Assembly: GCA_016699695.1 (NCBI GenBank)
Contig: CP065006.1
Coordinates: forward strand, 558,001-622,000
Source of the DNA: Bacteroidota bacterium
GTDB lineage: Bacteria > Bacteroidota > Bacteroidia > Bacteroidales > UBA10428
Length of the DNA stretch: 64,000 bases
Direction of reading: 5' to 3'
The notes beneath the pieces are model-generated. The model was not told the origin of the DNA, did not search any database, and saw only the letters and a program-made list of their open reading frames with translations. The position numbers and the translations under genes were made by a program. Positions 27,653-35,417 of the stretch are shown here, in pieces; position 1 is the first letter of the stretch; the number at the start of each line of letters is the position of its first letter.

Positions 27653-28603
27653 ATGGTACTTCAATTCATTCTTTTATCAATTGGATTTGCAGTTTTAATA
27701 AAAGGGGCAGATTGGCTTGTGAATGGCTCCGTTTCCATTGCCAGACATTATAAAGTTTCGGAATTGATTATTGGCTTAACCATTGTCGCCTTTGGCACAT
27801 CATCACCCGAACTGGTTGTGAATATTATCTCATCGATAAAAGGCTATTCCGACATTACCATGGGAAATATCGTGGGAAGTAACATTTTTAATCTCATGTT
27901 CATTTTAGGTATATCAGGTCTTGTATTTCCTCTTATAGTGAATATAAAAACGATTTGGAACGAAATACCCTTTTCGTTACTGGCCGCTGTGATGATTCTA
28001 ATTTTAGCAAATATCGCCTTCTATCCGAATGAAATTAAGATGATTGACCGCATAGAGGCTGCGATTCTGCTAATAAGCTTTGCTTTTTTTATGTTTTATA
28101 TTTTTCGCGACATAAAAAAAAACAAAGTAACCTACGACTCAGATGTCAAAAAGATAAAACCATCTATAGCCGGTTTATTGATTCTTATTGGCCTTGCCTT
28201 TCTAGTAGTTGGAAGTAAACTAGTGGTAGACAGCGCAGTGAAAATCGCTCAGTATTTAGGTGCCAGCGAAAAGCTCATAGGTGTCACCATTATTTCAGCC
28301 GGCACCTCCCTGCCCGAATTGGTAACTTCTGTTGTGGCTGCCATCCGCAAGAAAAGCGACATTGCCATAGGCAATGTCATCGGTTCTAATATCTTCAATA
28401 TTTTCTTTATTCTGGGTATAAGCGCACTCATTAGGCCAATCCGATACAATCCATCGTTTAATTTCGATATCTTGTTACTGAGTGTTGCTACCATTGTGCT
28501 CTTTCTATTTATGTTTAGCGGAAAAAGACACAAACTCGACCGATGGGAGTCGGGCATCCTGCTACTAGGCTACATTGGATACATCACATACCTGCTTGCT
28601 TAA
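27653..28603 (+). CDS. Calcium/sodium antiporter (CaCA family, YrbG-like)
   Basis: It exchanges Ca2+ or another cation for Na+ at the inner membrane. The 316-aa protein has ten or so hydrophobic segments arranged as two homologous halves. Each half carries the alpha-repeat: AFGTSSPELVVNI in the first and SAGTSLPELVTSVV in the second, with a matching GNIVGSNIFN / GNVIGSNIFN motif. The acidic residues of both PEL motifs are intact. It stands alone, convergent with the next gene. Confidence 0.95.
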   Translation: MVLQFILLSIGFAVLIKGADWLVNGSVSIARHYKVSELIIGLTIVAFGTSSPELVVNIISSIKGYSDITMGNIVGSNIFNLMFILGISGLVFPLIVNIKTIWNEIPFSLLAAVMILILANIAFYPNEIKMIDRIEAAILLISFAFFMFYIFRDIKKNKVTYDSDVKKIKPSIAGLLILIGLAFLVVGSKLVVDSAVKIAQYLGASEKLIGVTIISAGTSLPELVTSVVAAIRKKSDIAIGNVIGSNIFNIFFILGISALIRPIRYNPSFNFDILLLSVATIVLFLFMFSGKRHKLDRWESGILLLGYIGYITYLLA

Positions 28604-28686
28604 ACTAGCTCAATGGAGGCAAATTTTTGAGAGGTTTACAAATTGTTCAAGAAAACATAAAAATTGCTATTCAATACCCATTTTAG

Positions 28687-29469
28687 TTACAATCGGATCA
28701 CCACCCAAGATTGAGTAGGAAGAGCGCGATAAATGGCACGAAGTTCATCCATTGGGATTTCCAAAGTAAGTGTTGGATAGAAATCGTGCTTTTGTATCTT
28801 CATGAAGTTATTCAGTCCAAACTGAACATCGTTGTGGATAATGTGCGAGTAAAACTTGAAATGCTCCCACTTATCTTCAAAGCTCACTCTCCTATCCTGT
28901 TCCAGAATTACCCGGATTCCATAATTAAGTTCCATAAGAAGAAAAGCCGGTTTTTGCACCAAGGTATCGGGTTGATAAGCGTTGGCTGCTGCTTCAATGG
29001 TATCTTTAGGCGCCTGCCTTTCTACTATGGGTTCTTTCACAATGGTTGCAAACTGGGTTTGTATGGCAATAGGCTCATTAAATAACCAGGCATACTGTAG
29101 ATTCGATACCTTGTCCAGCAGTGCATCACGTTTTATTTTCAAGGCTTTGCTTTCGTGAATCTTAACCCCTTTGATATACAAGCAGACAGTACTGTCAGGG
29201 AGATTGATTACCAGTTGAATGGAATCGTTTTCGGCAAGTTTTAGCAATGCTTCTTTGTAAACTCTTTCCTTTAGCAATGGAGTAATATCCTGATGATTCA
29301 GAATGCTGTCGAAGCCTGTTACAAGAATCGAATCAGAATTTACTAAACCTTCAAGAGAAGCTTTCTTATGCAGGGGAGCTATTGCAAGACTAATAAGGAA
29401 AGAGAATAGCACAAGCACAAATAAAACCAAAAACCATCGAATTATAATTCGCCAGAGGTTGCCTTTCAT
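28687..29469 (-). CDS. Membrane-anchored protein at the end of the L,D-transpeptidase gene set
   Basis: This 260-aa protein has one N-terminal membrane segment (about residues 8-30) and a periplasmic remainder with no motif I recognise. The C-terminal 30 residues (LTLEIPMDELRAIYRALP...) recall the last strands of a transpeptidase-type domain, but the His and Cys residues of a YkuD active site are absent. It starts 18 bases after the second L,D-transpeptidase and is probably co-transcribed, so a helper role in peptidoglycan cross-linking or anchoring is a reasonable guess. Confidence 0.75.
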   Translation of the reverse strand: MKGNLWRIIIRWFLVLFVLVLFSFLISLAIAPLHKKASLEGLVNSDSILVTGFDSILNHQDITPLLKERVYKEALLKLAENDSIQLVINLPDSTVCLYIKGVKIHESKALKIKRDALLDKVSNLQYAWLFNEPIAIQTQFATIVKEPIVERQAPKDTIEAAANAYQPDTLVQKPAFLLMELNYGIRVILEQDRRVSFEDKWEHFKFYSHIIHNDVQFGLNNFMKIQKHDFYPTLTLEIPMDELRAIYRALPTQSWVVIRL

Positions 29470-29487
29470 ATCGTCGAAGTTAATTTT

Positions 29488-30231
29488 TTAATATATATAT
29501 ACTTTCGAACCTACAGCCATTGAATTGTATATCAGTTTCAGATTCTCGTCGTTTAACCGGATACATCCGTGAGTAACCGGAAGACCGAGAAATCGTTGAT
29601 ACAATGTGCCATGAATCAGGTAGCCTTGTCCAAGGCTCAGGGCATAATCGCCAAGAACCCCATATTCGAAGCGTGTATGATGATTAGCCGATGGAACTGG
29701 CATTCCTTCCTCCACAAAAGCCCAGTCTGGCTTTTTCCATACCGGCGAAGTCGTTTTTCCATGAATCCGGAATTCGCCCTTTGGTGTTTTAAACATCCAT
29801 TGCTGCTGATCGCCGGCTTTTAAAAGTACATAGCTTCCGGTTGAACATTTATCCTTTTTCAATTGGGCATTTCCCTTGTACAAAACAAATTCGTTCGAAG
29901 AACTGTTGATTACCAAATAGTAAGAACGTGGCACCTTCGAGGCAAGTTTTTTATCGATTTTTGCTATCTCTTTGCTTATTGATTTTTTGGCTTTATCAAT
30001 TTTATCCTGTTCGGTCAGCACAGTTACACTTTTCTCAAAAGGCGCTTGCAAGAGTATATTTCTCACCAGTAGAGGAACCGAAACCAGAACCACTAATACC
30101 AAAACAGGTTTATAAATGGCAAGCAGAAACCTTTTAATTCCATTCCACACTACAAGAAAAAATCCCTTAATCTTTTCCAATCCTTTTTTAGCCCAATTTA
30201 ATAACAACGCCTTCAAATCTGCTTCTGTCAT
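29488..30231 (-). CDS. L,D-transpeptidase (YkuD domain), membrane-anchored
   Basis: I start it at the ATG at 30231 (247 aa, MTEADLKALL) because the longer frame overlaps the previous gene. One membrane segment (about 41-60) follows a cytoplasmic N-terminus, and the catalytic domain fills roughly residues 103-247. The YkuD signature is intact: His207 in LIHGTL and THGCIRL with His221 and Cys223. These enzymes form 3-3 cross-links or attach proteins to peptidoglycan. It begins just two bases beyond the stop of the preceding L,D-transpeptidase, indicating translational coupling. Confidence 0.93.
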   Translation of the reverse strand: MTEADLKALLLNWAKKGLEKIKGFFLVVWNGIKRFLLAIYKPVLVLVVLVSVPLLVRNILLQAPFEKSVTVLTEQDKIDKAKKSISKEIAKIDKKLASKVPRSYYLVINSSSNEFVLYKGNAQLKKDKCSTGSYVLLKAGDQQQWMFKTPKGEFRIHGKTTSPVWKKPDWAFVEEGMPVPSANHHTRFEYGVLGDYALSLGQGYLIHGTLYQRFLGLPVTHGCIRLNDENLKLIYNSMAVGSKVYIY

Positions 30232-30233
30232 AT

Positions 30234-31358
30234 CTATTCCTCGTTTAATTGTTCCTTGGGAAAAATCTCTTTCAGTGGTTTCATTGAACCAACAATTGTG
30301 ACTTTTGTACCCTCGCTGCAAGTCGCAAACAGTTTATCCATTTCGGAATCGGTCAGAGCCACACAACCATTTGTCCAATCAGCCCCTTTGCCACCATTCC
30401 CATGAATTTCTATAAGATTTCCAATTTTTGCACCCTTTGGCACCGTTCCATTCTTTTTGTTTTCTAAAAACCTTTTCTGATCATCCTCATTGGGGTAATC
30501 GAGCAAAAGTGCCTTGTGGTATATGGTTGAGCCGTTGGTTAATTTTTTTACTATTTTATAATGCCCCTCAGGAGTTTTTTTATCGCCTTGTTGAATTTTT
30601 GTTCCTACCCAGTTTGGGCCCAGCTCTACATCGTATTGTTGTATTTCACGACCATTCTTGTAAACAAAACACTTGCGAGCAATTTTGTCTACAATAATGC
30701 ATGTTGTTTTGTTTCGTCTCGAATAAGAAATGGTTTGGTTGACCCATTTTTTCCATTGCGAATAATTTTCGAAATAGGCTTCAATCTCAAATTTGTAAAA
30801 TCCGTTCAGTTCATCAAAGATTTTTTGTGCGGCATCAAGTTTCACTTTGCAGGCATGATAATCGGCCTTTTCGTATAGCAAAATGCCTTCGTGCAAAAGA
30901 AGGTTGCATTTCACCAAGTTTTTTCTATCCTTTCGTTCGAATGGAAATTTGTCGTATTTTTTTTCAAAATCGTTGAGTTGTTCCTGAAGAGAAGATACTC
31001 TGACACCCAGTAGCTCTTCGGAGCTGGAAATTGCATTTCGGGTTTTGTGTATGGCAGTTTCAGCATAATCAAATGCCTCCAGGGCAAGCACTCGTGCTCT
31101 TTCGTAGTCGCGAAAAAGAAAAAATCGTTGATTCTCCTGTTGCCAGTAATACATTGCAGAATCGTAATAACTACTCGCAACCTTGTACGACTCACGCGCA
31201 TATCGGGGTGAGCGTAACACATTGGCAACAGCTAGTTTTTTACGTGCCTCAGTAATCTCTTGATGAGGTGGTTCGATGCCCGAAGCAACAACTACCGTAT
31301 ACACAATCAAAGAGATAAATATAAGTGCAACCGCAAAAAACAAACGTCGTTTCATCAA
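30234..31358 (-). CDS. L,D-transpeptidase with N-terminal helical domain
   Basis: An N-terminal hydrophobic segment (about residues 6-25) exports the protein. Residues ~35-205 are a charged helical region built of units like ARESYKVASSYYDSAMYYW and ERARVLALEAFDYAETAI, similar in style to DUF4398-type lipoproteins. The YkuD domain (about 217-360) keeps His319 in LIEIHG and Cys332 in DWTNGCVALT; the Asn in place of the usual His before Gly-Cys is common in this subgroup. It lies downstream of the small lipoprotein gene and just ahead of the second transpeptidase. Confidence 0.92.
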   Translation of the reverse strand: MMKRRLFFAVALIFISLIVYTVVVASGIEPPHQEITEARKKLAVANVLRSPRYARESYKVASSYYDSAMYYWQQENQRFFLFRDYERARVLALEAFDYAETAIHKTRNAISSSEELLGVRVSSLQEQLNDFEKKYDKFPFERKDRKNLVKCNLLLHEGILLYEKADYHACKVKLDAAQKIFDELNGFYKFEIEAYFENYSQWKKWVNQTISYSRRNKTTCIIVDKIARKCFVYKNGREIQQYDVELGPNWVGTKIQQGDKKTPEGHYKIVKKLTNGSTIYHKALLLDYPNEDDQKRFLENKKNGTVPKGAKIGNLIEIHGNGGKGADWTNGCVALTDSEMDKLFATCSEGTKVTIVGSMKPLKEIFPKEQLNEE

Positions 31359-31378
31359 TCAATGCTTCGGTTATTTAT

Positions 31379-31408
31379 AAAAAGCCCCGGTTGAATAACA
31401 ACCGGGGC
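31379..31408 (-). terminator. Terminator or attenuator between the lipoprotein and L,D-transpeptidase genes
   Basis: A perfect 10-bp GC-rich stem (GCCCCGGTTG at 31384-31393, complement at 31399-31408) with a five-base loop is followed on the minus strand by five T. It sits 32 bases after the lipoprotein stop and only 21 bases before the transpeptidase start, so it would limit read-through into the enzymes. Confidence 0.85.
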
Positions 31409-31439
31409 AATCAAAAAGATTTAAATGAACTGAAATATC

Positions 31440-32042
31440 TTACCTTCTGGCTTGGTATTTAGCAATTACATCGTTTAATTCGGTGTTGATTGAAGTTGCT
31501 TTGTCTTTAGCAGCTTTAGCTTTGTCAAGAGCACCAAGAAGATCGCCAGCGTCAAATGTAGCAGTAGCTTCAGCAACAGCCACTTCAATTGCATCAAGCT
31601 CGTCTTTCATAGCAGCAAGAGCAGCAGCACCTTCTTTACCTTTAGGAGCTTTTTTCAATAACTCGCGGTTGGTTGCGATAAGAGTAGTAGTTTCGGCAAT
31701 GGTATTGGTTGCTTCCACTTTTACTTCTTCTTTGCGGGTTACAGCTTGTACTTTTACTTCTTGAGCAAGAGCAGTTACACCAGCAAGACCTTCGCTAACT
31801 TTTGTGTACTTTTTGAAAAGTTTTGATTTTTGCGCTTCAACTTCTACCATTACGGCGTTCATTGAATCTTGCACAGCAACAAAATTAGCAGGAACATACA
31901 AATCAGCTTGAACAGCTTTAGCTGAGTCAATAGCAGCATTAGCAGCGTCAATTTCAGCTTGTGGCAGTTTAGCACAACTTGTAAACAGAATAGCTGACAT
32001 ACTCAAAGCAGCAAGGCCAAGGAAAAGTTTGTTTTTCATCAT
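31440..32042 (-). CDS. Small Ala/Lys-rich helical lipoprotein, candidate outer-membrane tether
   Basis: The 200-aa protein has a lipobox ending LFTSC (Cys23) and a mature part that is almost wholly helical. It is rich in Ala, Lys, Glu and Val with long heptad-like stretches, for example about residues 85-125 and 150-195. The C-terminus ends KYQARR, which recalls the basic tail of Braun's lipoprotein (TKYRK), although the last residue is Arg, not Lys. It has its own strong promoter and a terminator, as expected for an abundant structural lipoprotein, and is followed by two L,D-transpeptidases. The helical style matches the N-terminal region of the first transpeptidase. Confidence 0.88.
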   Translation of the reverse strand: MMKNKLFLGLAALSMSAILFTSCAKLPQAEIDAANAAIDSAKAVQADLYVPANFVAVQDSMNAVMVEVEAQKSKLFKKYTKVSEGLAGVTALAQEVKVQAVTRKEEVKVEATNTIAETTTLIATNRELLKKAPKGKEGAAALAAMKDELDAIEVAVAEATATFDAGDLLGALDKAKAAKDKATSINTELNDVIAKYQARR

Positions 32043-32092
32043 CTTTAAATTTTAAGGTTGTTCGTTATGTTTGTATTTAATTTTCAGTTCTG

Positions 32093-32123
32093 CAAAGCTA
32101 TATGAGATTTATTAACTATGCAA
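32093..32123 (-). promoter_or_regulatory. Promoter of the helical lipoprotein gene
   Basis: On the minus strand TTG (32121-32123), a 20-base spacer and TAGCTTTG (32093-32100) match the Bacteroidota housekeeping consensus. The same -7 octamer occurs before rpsA. The leader would be about 45 bases. Confidence 0.6.
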
Positions 32124-32235
32124 GAATAAAATTTTCGATATTTTGACGCAAAGAATACAATAAGTAACACAAAAAATAAAAAAAATTATTTCTCTGCCAA
32201 TCAGTGCAATACAAACATTTTTTGGCTTAAGTTAT

Positions 32236-32243
32236 TATCTTTG
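32236..32243 (+). promoter_or_regulatory. Candidate -7 box of the ECF sigma factor gene
   Basis: TATCTTTG matches TAnnTTTG and lies 41 bases before the start codon; a TTG at the right distance is not seen. Confidence 0.45.
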
Positions 32244-32283
32244 ATAGAAATCGTATTCAAACTATCAGACAGCACAAAGGAAT

Positions 32284-32853
32284 ATGTCTCATGAAAGCCT
32301 GGTTTTGCTGAAGGATGAAGAACTGCTGGAAAGGATAAAAACCAAAGGTTCGTCGAAATATTTCGAAATCTTGTACGACAGATACTATTCTAAAGTATTT
32401 GCCAAGTGCTACAGTTTTGTTAAAGACCGCAAACTTGCAGAAGAGCTGGCAAGAGATATTTTTTCGAAATGTTTCGAAAAGCTTTCCTCCTTTAAGAACC
32501 TTTCTACATTTTCGTCGTGGCTATACTCGATCACTTACAACCACTGTATCGATTACCTGCGCGAAAAGAAAAAACTCCACTACCCCAACTGGAATAAAAC
32601 CAACGAAATGCCTGAAATTGTAGACGAGACGGAGGAAAACCTTGAAGGCATCAATTACGAAAATTTCCTGCAAATTCTGGAACAAATACACCCCGAAGAA
32701 AAAGCGTTGTTGTTAATGAAATACAAGGACGACTTATCGATGAAACAAATTGGCGTGGCCTTGCGGATAAGCGAAGATGCAGCTAAAATGCGGCTTAAGA
32801 GGGCCCGTACCCGTGTCATTTATTTGTATCAGGAAAAATTCCAGAAAGAATGA
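32284..32853 (+). CDS. ECF-type RNA polymerase sigma factor
   Basis: The 189-aa protein has region 2 (FEILYDRYYSKVFAKCYSFV... STFSSWLYSITYNHCIDYLR, about residues 25-100) and region 4 with a helix-turn-helix (DDLSMKQIGVALRISEDAAKMRLKRARTR, about 145-175; I quote only its style). It should direct polymerase to a small regulon. No classical FecR-type or zinc anti-sigma factor follows; instead a PepSY-like protein gene lies downstream in the same direction. Confidence 0.93.
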   Translation: MSHESLVLLKDEELLERIKTKGSSKYFEILYDRYYSKVFAKCYSFVKDRKLAEELARDIFSKCFEKLSSFKNLSTFSSWLYSITYNHCIDYLREKKKLHYPNWNKTNEMPEIVDETEENLEGINYENFLQILEQIHPEEKALLLMKYKDDLSMKQIGVALRISEDAAKMRLKRARTRVIYLYQEKFQKE

Positions 32854-33011
32854 ATTATGTTACCTGGCATTATTCTTTCGTCATAAGCATGGAACAATAG
32901 TCAATTTGATTTTGGCAATTTTTTTAATCTACTCAATTGCCTTTTTTTATAGACTCCTCTTCCGATAGAAATAAGAAAGAATACTTGAACAAAAAGCAGA
33001 AAATACAAAAA

Positions 33012-33437
33012 ATGGATAAGCCTAAACTCTATAAACGTATTCCCGACTTCTTCAGAAAAATACTCGAAGGTAGCAGCATCAAGCCTCCCGAGGTTTGCAG
33101 AAAAGCTTTCGAACAAAGTTTCTCAGATGCTTCTAATGTTGAGTGGCACAAACGCGGAAGCTGTTTTGAAGCCATTTTCTATAAAGAAAATCTTGAACAC
33201 ATCGCTTTATTCGATACACATGGAAACCTAACCGAGTACAAGCAGTTTATTCCCGAGGGTTTTTTGCCTGAAACGCTCAGAGAAAAAGCCGAGCTGAAAG
33301 GTGAAATTATGAACAGGCTGATTCGTAACAAAGGTAATACAATTGAATACGAGATAATTGTGCGCGACAAAGCACTCTTTCGCTATCAGCTCACCTTTTC
33401 TGATGTAGGCCAATTGCTGGAGGATAAAAGACTCTAG
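33012..33437 (+). CDS. PepSY-like (DUF2874-type) protein
   Basis: I prefer the ATG at 33012 (141 aa, MDKPKLYKRIPDFF); the frame is open from 32937, but its first 25 residues are Lys/Ser-rich and unlike a family start. The body shows the PepSY-like pattern: AFEQSFSDASNVEWHKRGSCFEAIFY, then FDTHGNLTEY. Most relatives are exported, but this start has no signal peptide, so it may be cytosolic. It follows the sigma factor by ~160 bases; a functional link is possible but not shown. Confidence 0.65.
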   Translation: MDKPKLYKRIPDFFRKILEGSSIKPPEVCRKAFEQSFSDASNVEWHKRGSCFEAIFYKENLEHIALFDTHGNLTEYKQFIPEGFLPETLREKAELKGEIMNRLIRNKGNTIEYEIIVRDKALFRYQLTFSDVGQLLEDKRL

Positions 33438-33590
33438 AACGTAGCCACTTCAAAAAATTCTCTTTGCAAAGTTATCCATAGCTCGCAGCTACAGATGTAT
33501 TTTTACGGCCATTAATCCCCTAATGCTGTTATTACAAGGTCGTTAATTTAAAAAAGTTACCGTCATCGCAAGGAACGAATCAATCTCAAG

Positions 33591-33613
33591 GCCACAAGTC
33601 ACAGACTTGCGGC
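33591..33613. repeat. REP-like hairpin
   Basis: GCC-A-CAAGTC / ACA loop / GACTTG-C-GGC forms a nine-pair stem with one mismatch. Hairpins of this shape are scattered through many Bacteroidota intergenic regions; family membership here is by resemblance only. Confidence 0.5.
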
Positions 33614-33636
33614 AGTGGGGCTACAAATATAAAAAT

Positions 33637-33682
33637 GCGTAGAAAATTAGCTCCGCTGAGCTCCCTTCGGTCGGTTCTACGC
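33637..33682. repeat. Structured repeat with nested stems
   Basis: Outer arms GCGTAGAA (33637-33644) and TTCTACGC (33675-33682) are perfectly complementary and enclose smaller stems AGCT...AGCT and CCCTTCGGTCGG. A T-run follows on the plus strand (33690-33696), so it could also act as a terminator. Confidence 0.5.
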
Positions 33683-33773
33683 TTAGTCTCTTTTTTATTT
33701 GTTGGGCTTGTTATTATAATAAACTGCGCTCAGTTAGGCTAAACGCGCGTTAGTGGTTTACCAATAAGGTGCA

Positions 33774-33803
33774 TAAAAAAAGCCCTGAATTTCTTCAGGG
33801 CTT
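33774..33803 (-). terminator. Terminator after tRNA-Asp
   Basis: Perfect 10-bp arms (AAGCCCTGAA at 33780-33789 and complement at 33794-33803) with a four-base loop are followed on the minus strand by a T7 run, immediately 3' of the tRNA. Confidence 0.9.
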
Positions 33804-33805
33804 TG

Positions 33806-33879
33806 CGGTCCGGACGGGACTCGAACCCGCGACCTCCGCCGTGACAGGGCGGCATTCTAACCAACTGAACTACCGAACC
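33806..33879 (-). tRNA. tRNA-Asp (GTC)
   Basis: The minus strand folds into a full cloverleaf of 74 bases. The acceptor stem GGTTCGG pairs with CCGGACC (one G-T), the D-loop contains AGTTGGTTAGA, the anticodon loop is CTGTCAC giving anticodon GTC, and the T-arm is GCGGGTTCGAGTCCCGT with discriminator G. The CCA end is not encoded. Confidence 0.97.
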
Positions 33880-34041
33880 TTTACTAATATCGCTTGATCT
33901 ATTCCGTAAAGCGTTGCAAAAATAGCGCTATTTTTCAATACAGCAAGCAATCTGCAAAAAATTTTATATCTCTTATAACTTTTATTTTACTTCAAGAGGA
34001 GCTTCTGCCAAAGCTGTCGAAAAAAAACGAAAAGACACTAT

Positions 34042-34581
34042 TTATTCCGTTTGTCGAAAGATGCTAAAACAGACACTTCCGTAATTGCGCATTTCGAAAA
34101 TTTTCGGGTGCGAATTAAAATTATTCCTTTTGCCATGCTCCAGAATAAACCATCCCTCTGGTTTTAGAAGACCTTTTTGAAAAACTTTTTCTGGCAACAT
34201 ATCCAAAGCTTTCAAGTCGTAGGGCGGATCTGCAAAAACAATATCATAGGTTTCGGTGCACTTTTCGATGAACCTGAACGCATCGGCTTTTACGGCGAAA
34301 AGGTTCTGCATCTCAAGGTTTTTTGCTGTTGTTCGTATAAAATCAAACGATTGGTAATTCAATTCAACAGAAGTCACTTTTATTGCACCACGAGAGGCGA
34401 ATTCAAAACTAATACTGCCGGTACCAGAAAAAAGGTCTAGCACCTCAATCTCCTCAAAATCGAAATGGTTATGCAGGACATTAAAAATATTCTCCTTGGC
34501 AAAATCGGTCGTGGGGCGCGAAGGGAAATCTTTTCGTACCGGAATTGTGCGCCCTTTAAAATCGCCGCTTACAATACGCAT
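34042..34581 (-). CDS. rsmD: 16S rRNA (guanine966-N2)-methyltransferase
   Basis: It methylates G966 of 16S rRNA with SAM. The 179-aa protein starts MRIVSGDFKGRTI, the family start. It has motif I VLDLFSGTGSISFEFASRGA (about residues 63-82) and the catalytic DPPY motif in IVFADPPYDLKAL. It is 3 bases downstream of the DUF3822 gene, a conserved pair in Bacteroidota. Confidence 0.96.
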   Translation of the reverse strand: MRIVSGDFKGRTIPVRKDFPSRPTTDFAKENIFNVLHNHFDFEEIEVLDLFSGTGSISFEFASRGAIKVTSVELNYQSFDFIRTTAKNLEMQNLFAVKADAFRFIEKCTETYDIVFADPPYDLKALDMLPEKVFQKGLLKPEGWFILEHGKRNNFNSHPKIFEMRNYGSVCFSIFRQTE

Positions 34582-34583
34582 TC

Positions 34584-35405
34584 CTAACTATTTAAAAGAT
34601 AAAAATGCTCTGCCATTTGTTGCGGAGTGATTGAAGGACATTTTAGGTGTGCCAATTCTGGTAATCTTATGATTTTCACGTATGATTTGAGCTCCTTTTT
34701 CATTTCCTGGCAAGTCTTTGAATCTCCGAAAAGCGTCACACTGAGCGAATGTGTATCGATTTTTAATTGCTTCAGTGGGTAAAGGAAAAAGTATATAAAA
34801 TCTAGGGCGTTAGCAAACTGAAATGAATTGTACAACAACAATTGCTTATCTTCAAAGACACCAATGTCAAAAAATCCTGCATTCAAGCCAACCAGAGCAT
34901 AAAATCCTTTCTCCTGAAGGCTTAATCCATGACTTATCAATTTCACTGCCTGATGATTGAATTCCACTCCGGGTACTTTCGAATAAAACAAATTCGAAAG
35001 ATAGTTGGGCATGGAAAAAACACAATAGGCTTCTAAGCTTTGGATATATTTGTAATGAAGCTCATCGTATTCACTAAGCGTATGATTAAACTCAAAAAAG
35101 CTGAGGATGTTTTCCGGTGCAAAGAATTCCTTTGGCACAAGAGTCACCTTCTGATGAATATAAGTAACCTCTGCTTTTAAATAGGATTCATTCAAATAAG
35201 TTTCGTTGTTGGTAATTTCTCCAACCTTACGAAAAAGCTCATCTTCGAGGTAGACATTTTTAAACGAATGGCTTTTCAAAAACAAACACTCACCGCTTTC
35301 GGCAGTTTTGCAGTAAATAGAAAATCCACCCAGGCTAACCTGGATGGATATTTCCTTTTTATCAATATTCTTAAAGTACGGATTTACAAATTGAATGTCG
35401 GGCAT
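34584..35405 (-). CDS. DUF3822 family protein
   Basis: The 273-aa cytoplasmic-looking protein matches DUF3822, an actin-like (RNase H-fold) family found beside rsmD in Bacteroidota. It shows internal strands such as VSLGGFSIYCKT and ALVGLNAGFFDIGVF that are in keeping with that fold. The biochemical role is not known. It lies between a membrane protein gene and rsmD with almost no spacing. Confidence 0.85.
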   Translation of the reverse strand: MPDIQFVNPYFKNIDKKEISIQVSLGGFSIYCKTAESGECLFLKSHSFKNVYLEDELFRKVGEITNNETYLNESYLKAEVTYIHQKVTLVPKEFFAPENILSFFEFNHTLSEYDELHYKYIQSLEAYCVFSMPNYLSNLFYSKVPGVEFNHQAVKLISHGLSLQEKGFYALVGLNAGFFDIGVFEDKQLLLYNSFQFANALDFIYFFLYPLKQLKIDTHSLSVTLFGDSKTCQEMKKELKSYVKIIRLPELAHLKCPSITPQQMAEHFYLLNS

Positions 35406-35417
35406 TTTTCTGATGGG

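Larger units (their letters stand above)
33438..33773. other. Gene-free, structure-rich gap upstream of tRNA-Asp terminator
   Basis: No reading frame is supported here. It holds two strong hairpins, at 33591-33613 and 33637-33682, and short GC-rich palindromic bits (ACGCGCGT at 33743-33750). The base composition is visibly different from the neighbouring genes, which suggests an accumulation of intergenic repeats. Confidence 0.55.

Noticed and set aside
32937..33011. Upstream 25 residues of the PepSY-like protein as true N-terminus
   Set aside because: They are Lys/Ser-rich, with no signal peptide or family match, so the ATG at 33012 is preferred; this is not certain.
33733..33739. GTTAGGC that resembles the core site of an integron attC
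   Set aside because: The matching left core and paired inner boxes are not visible, and no cassette or integrase lies near; a seven-base match is expected by chance.
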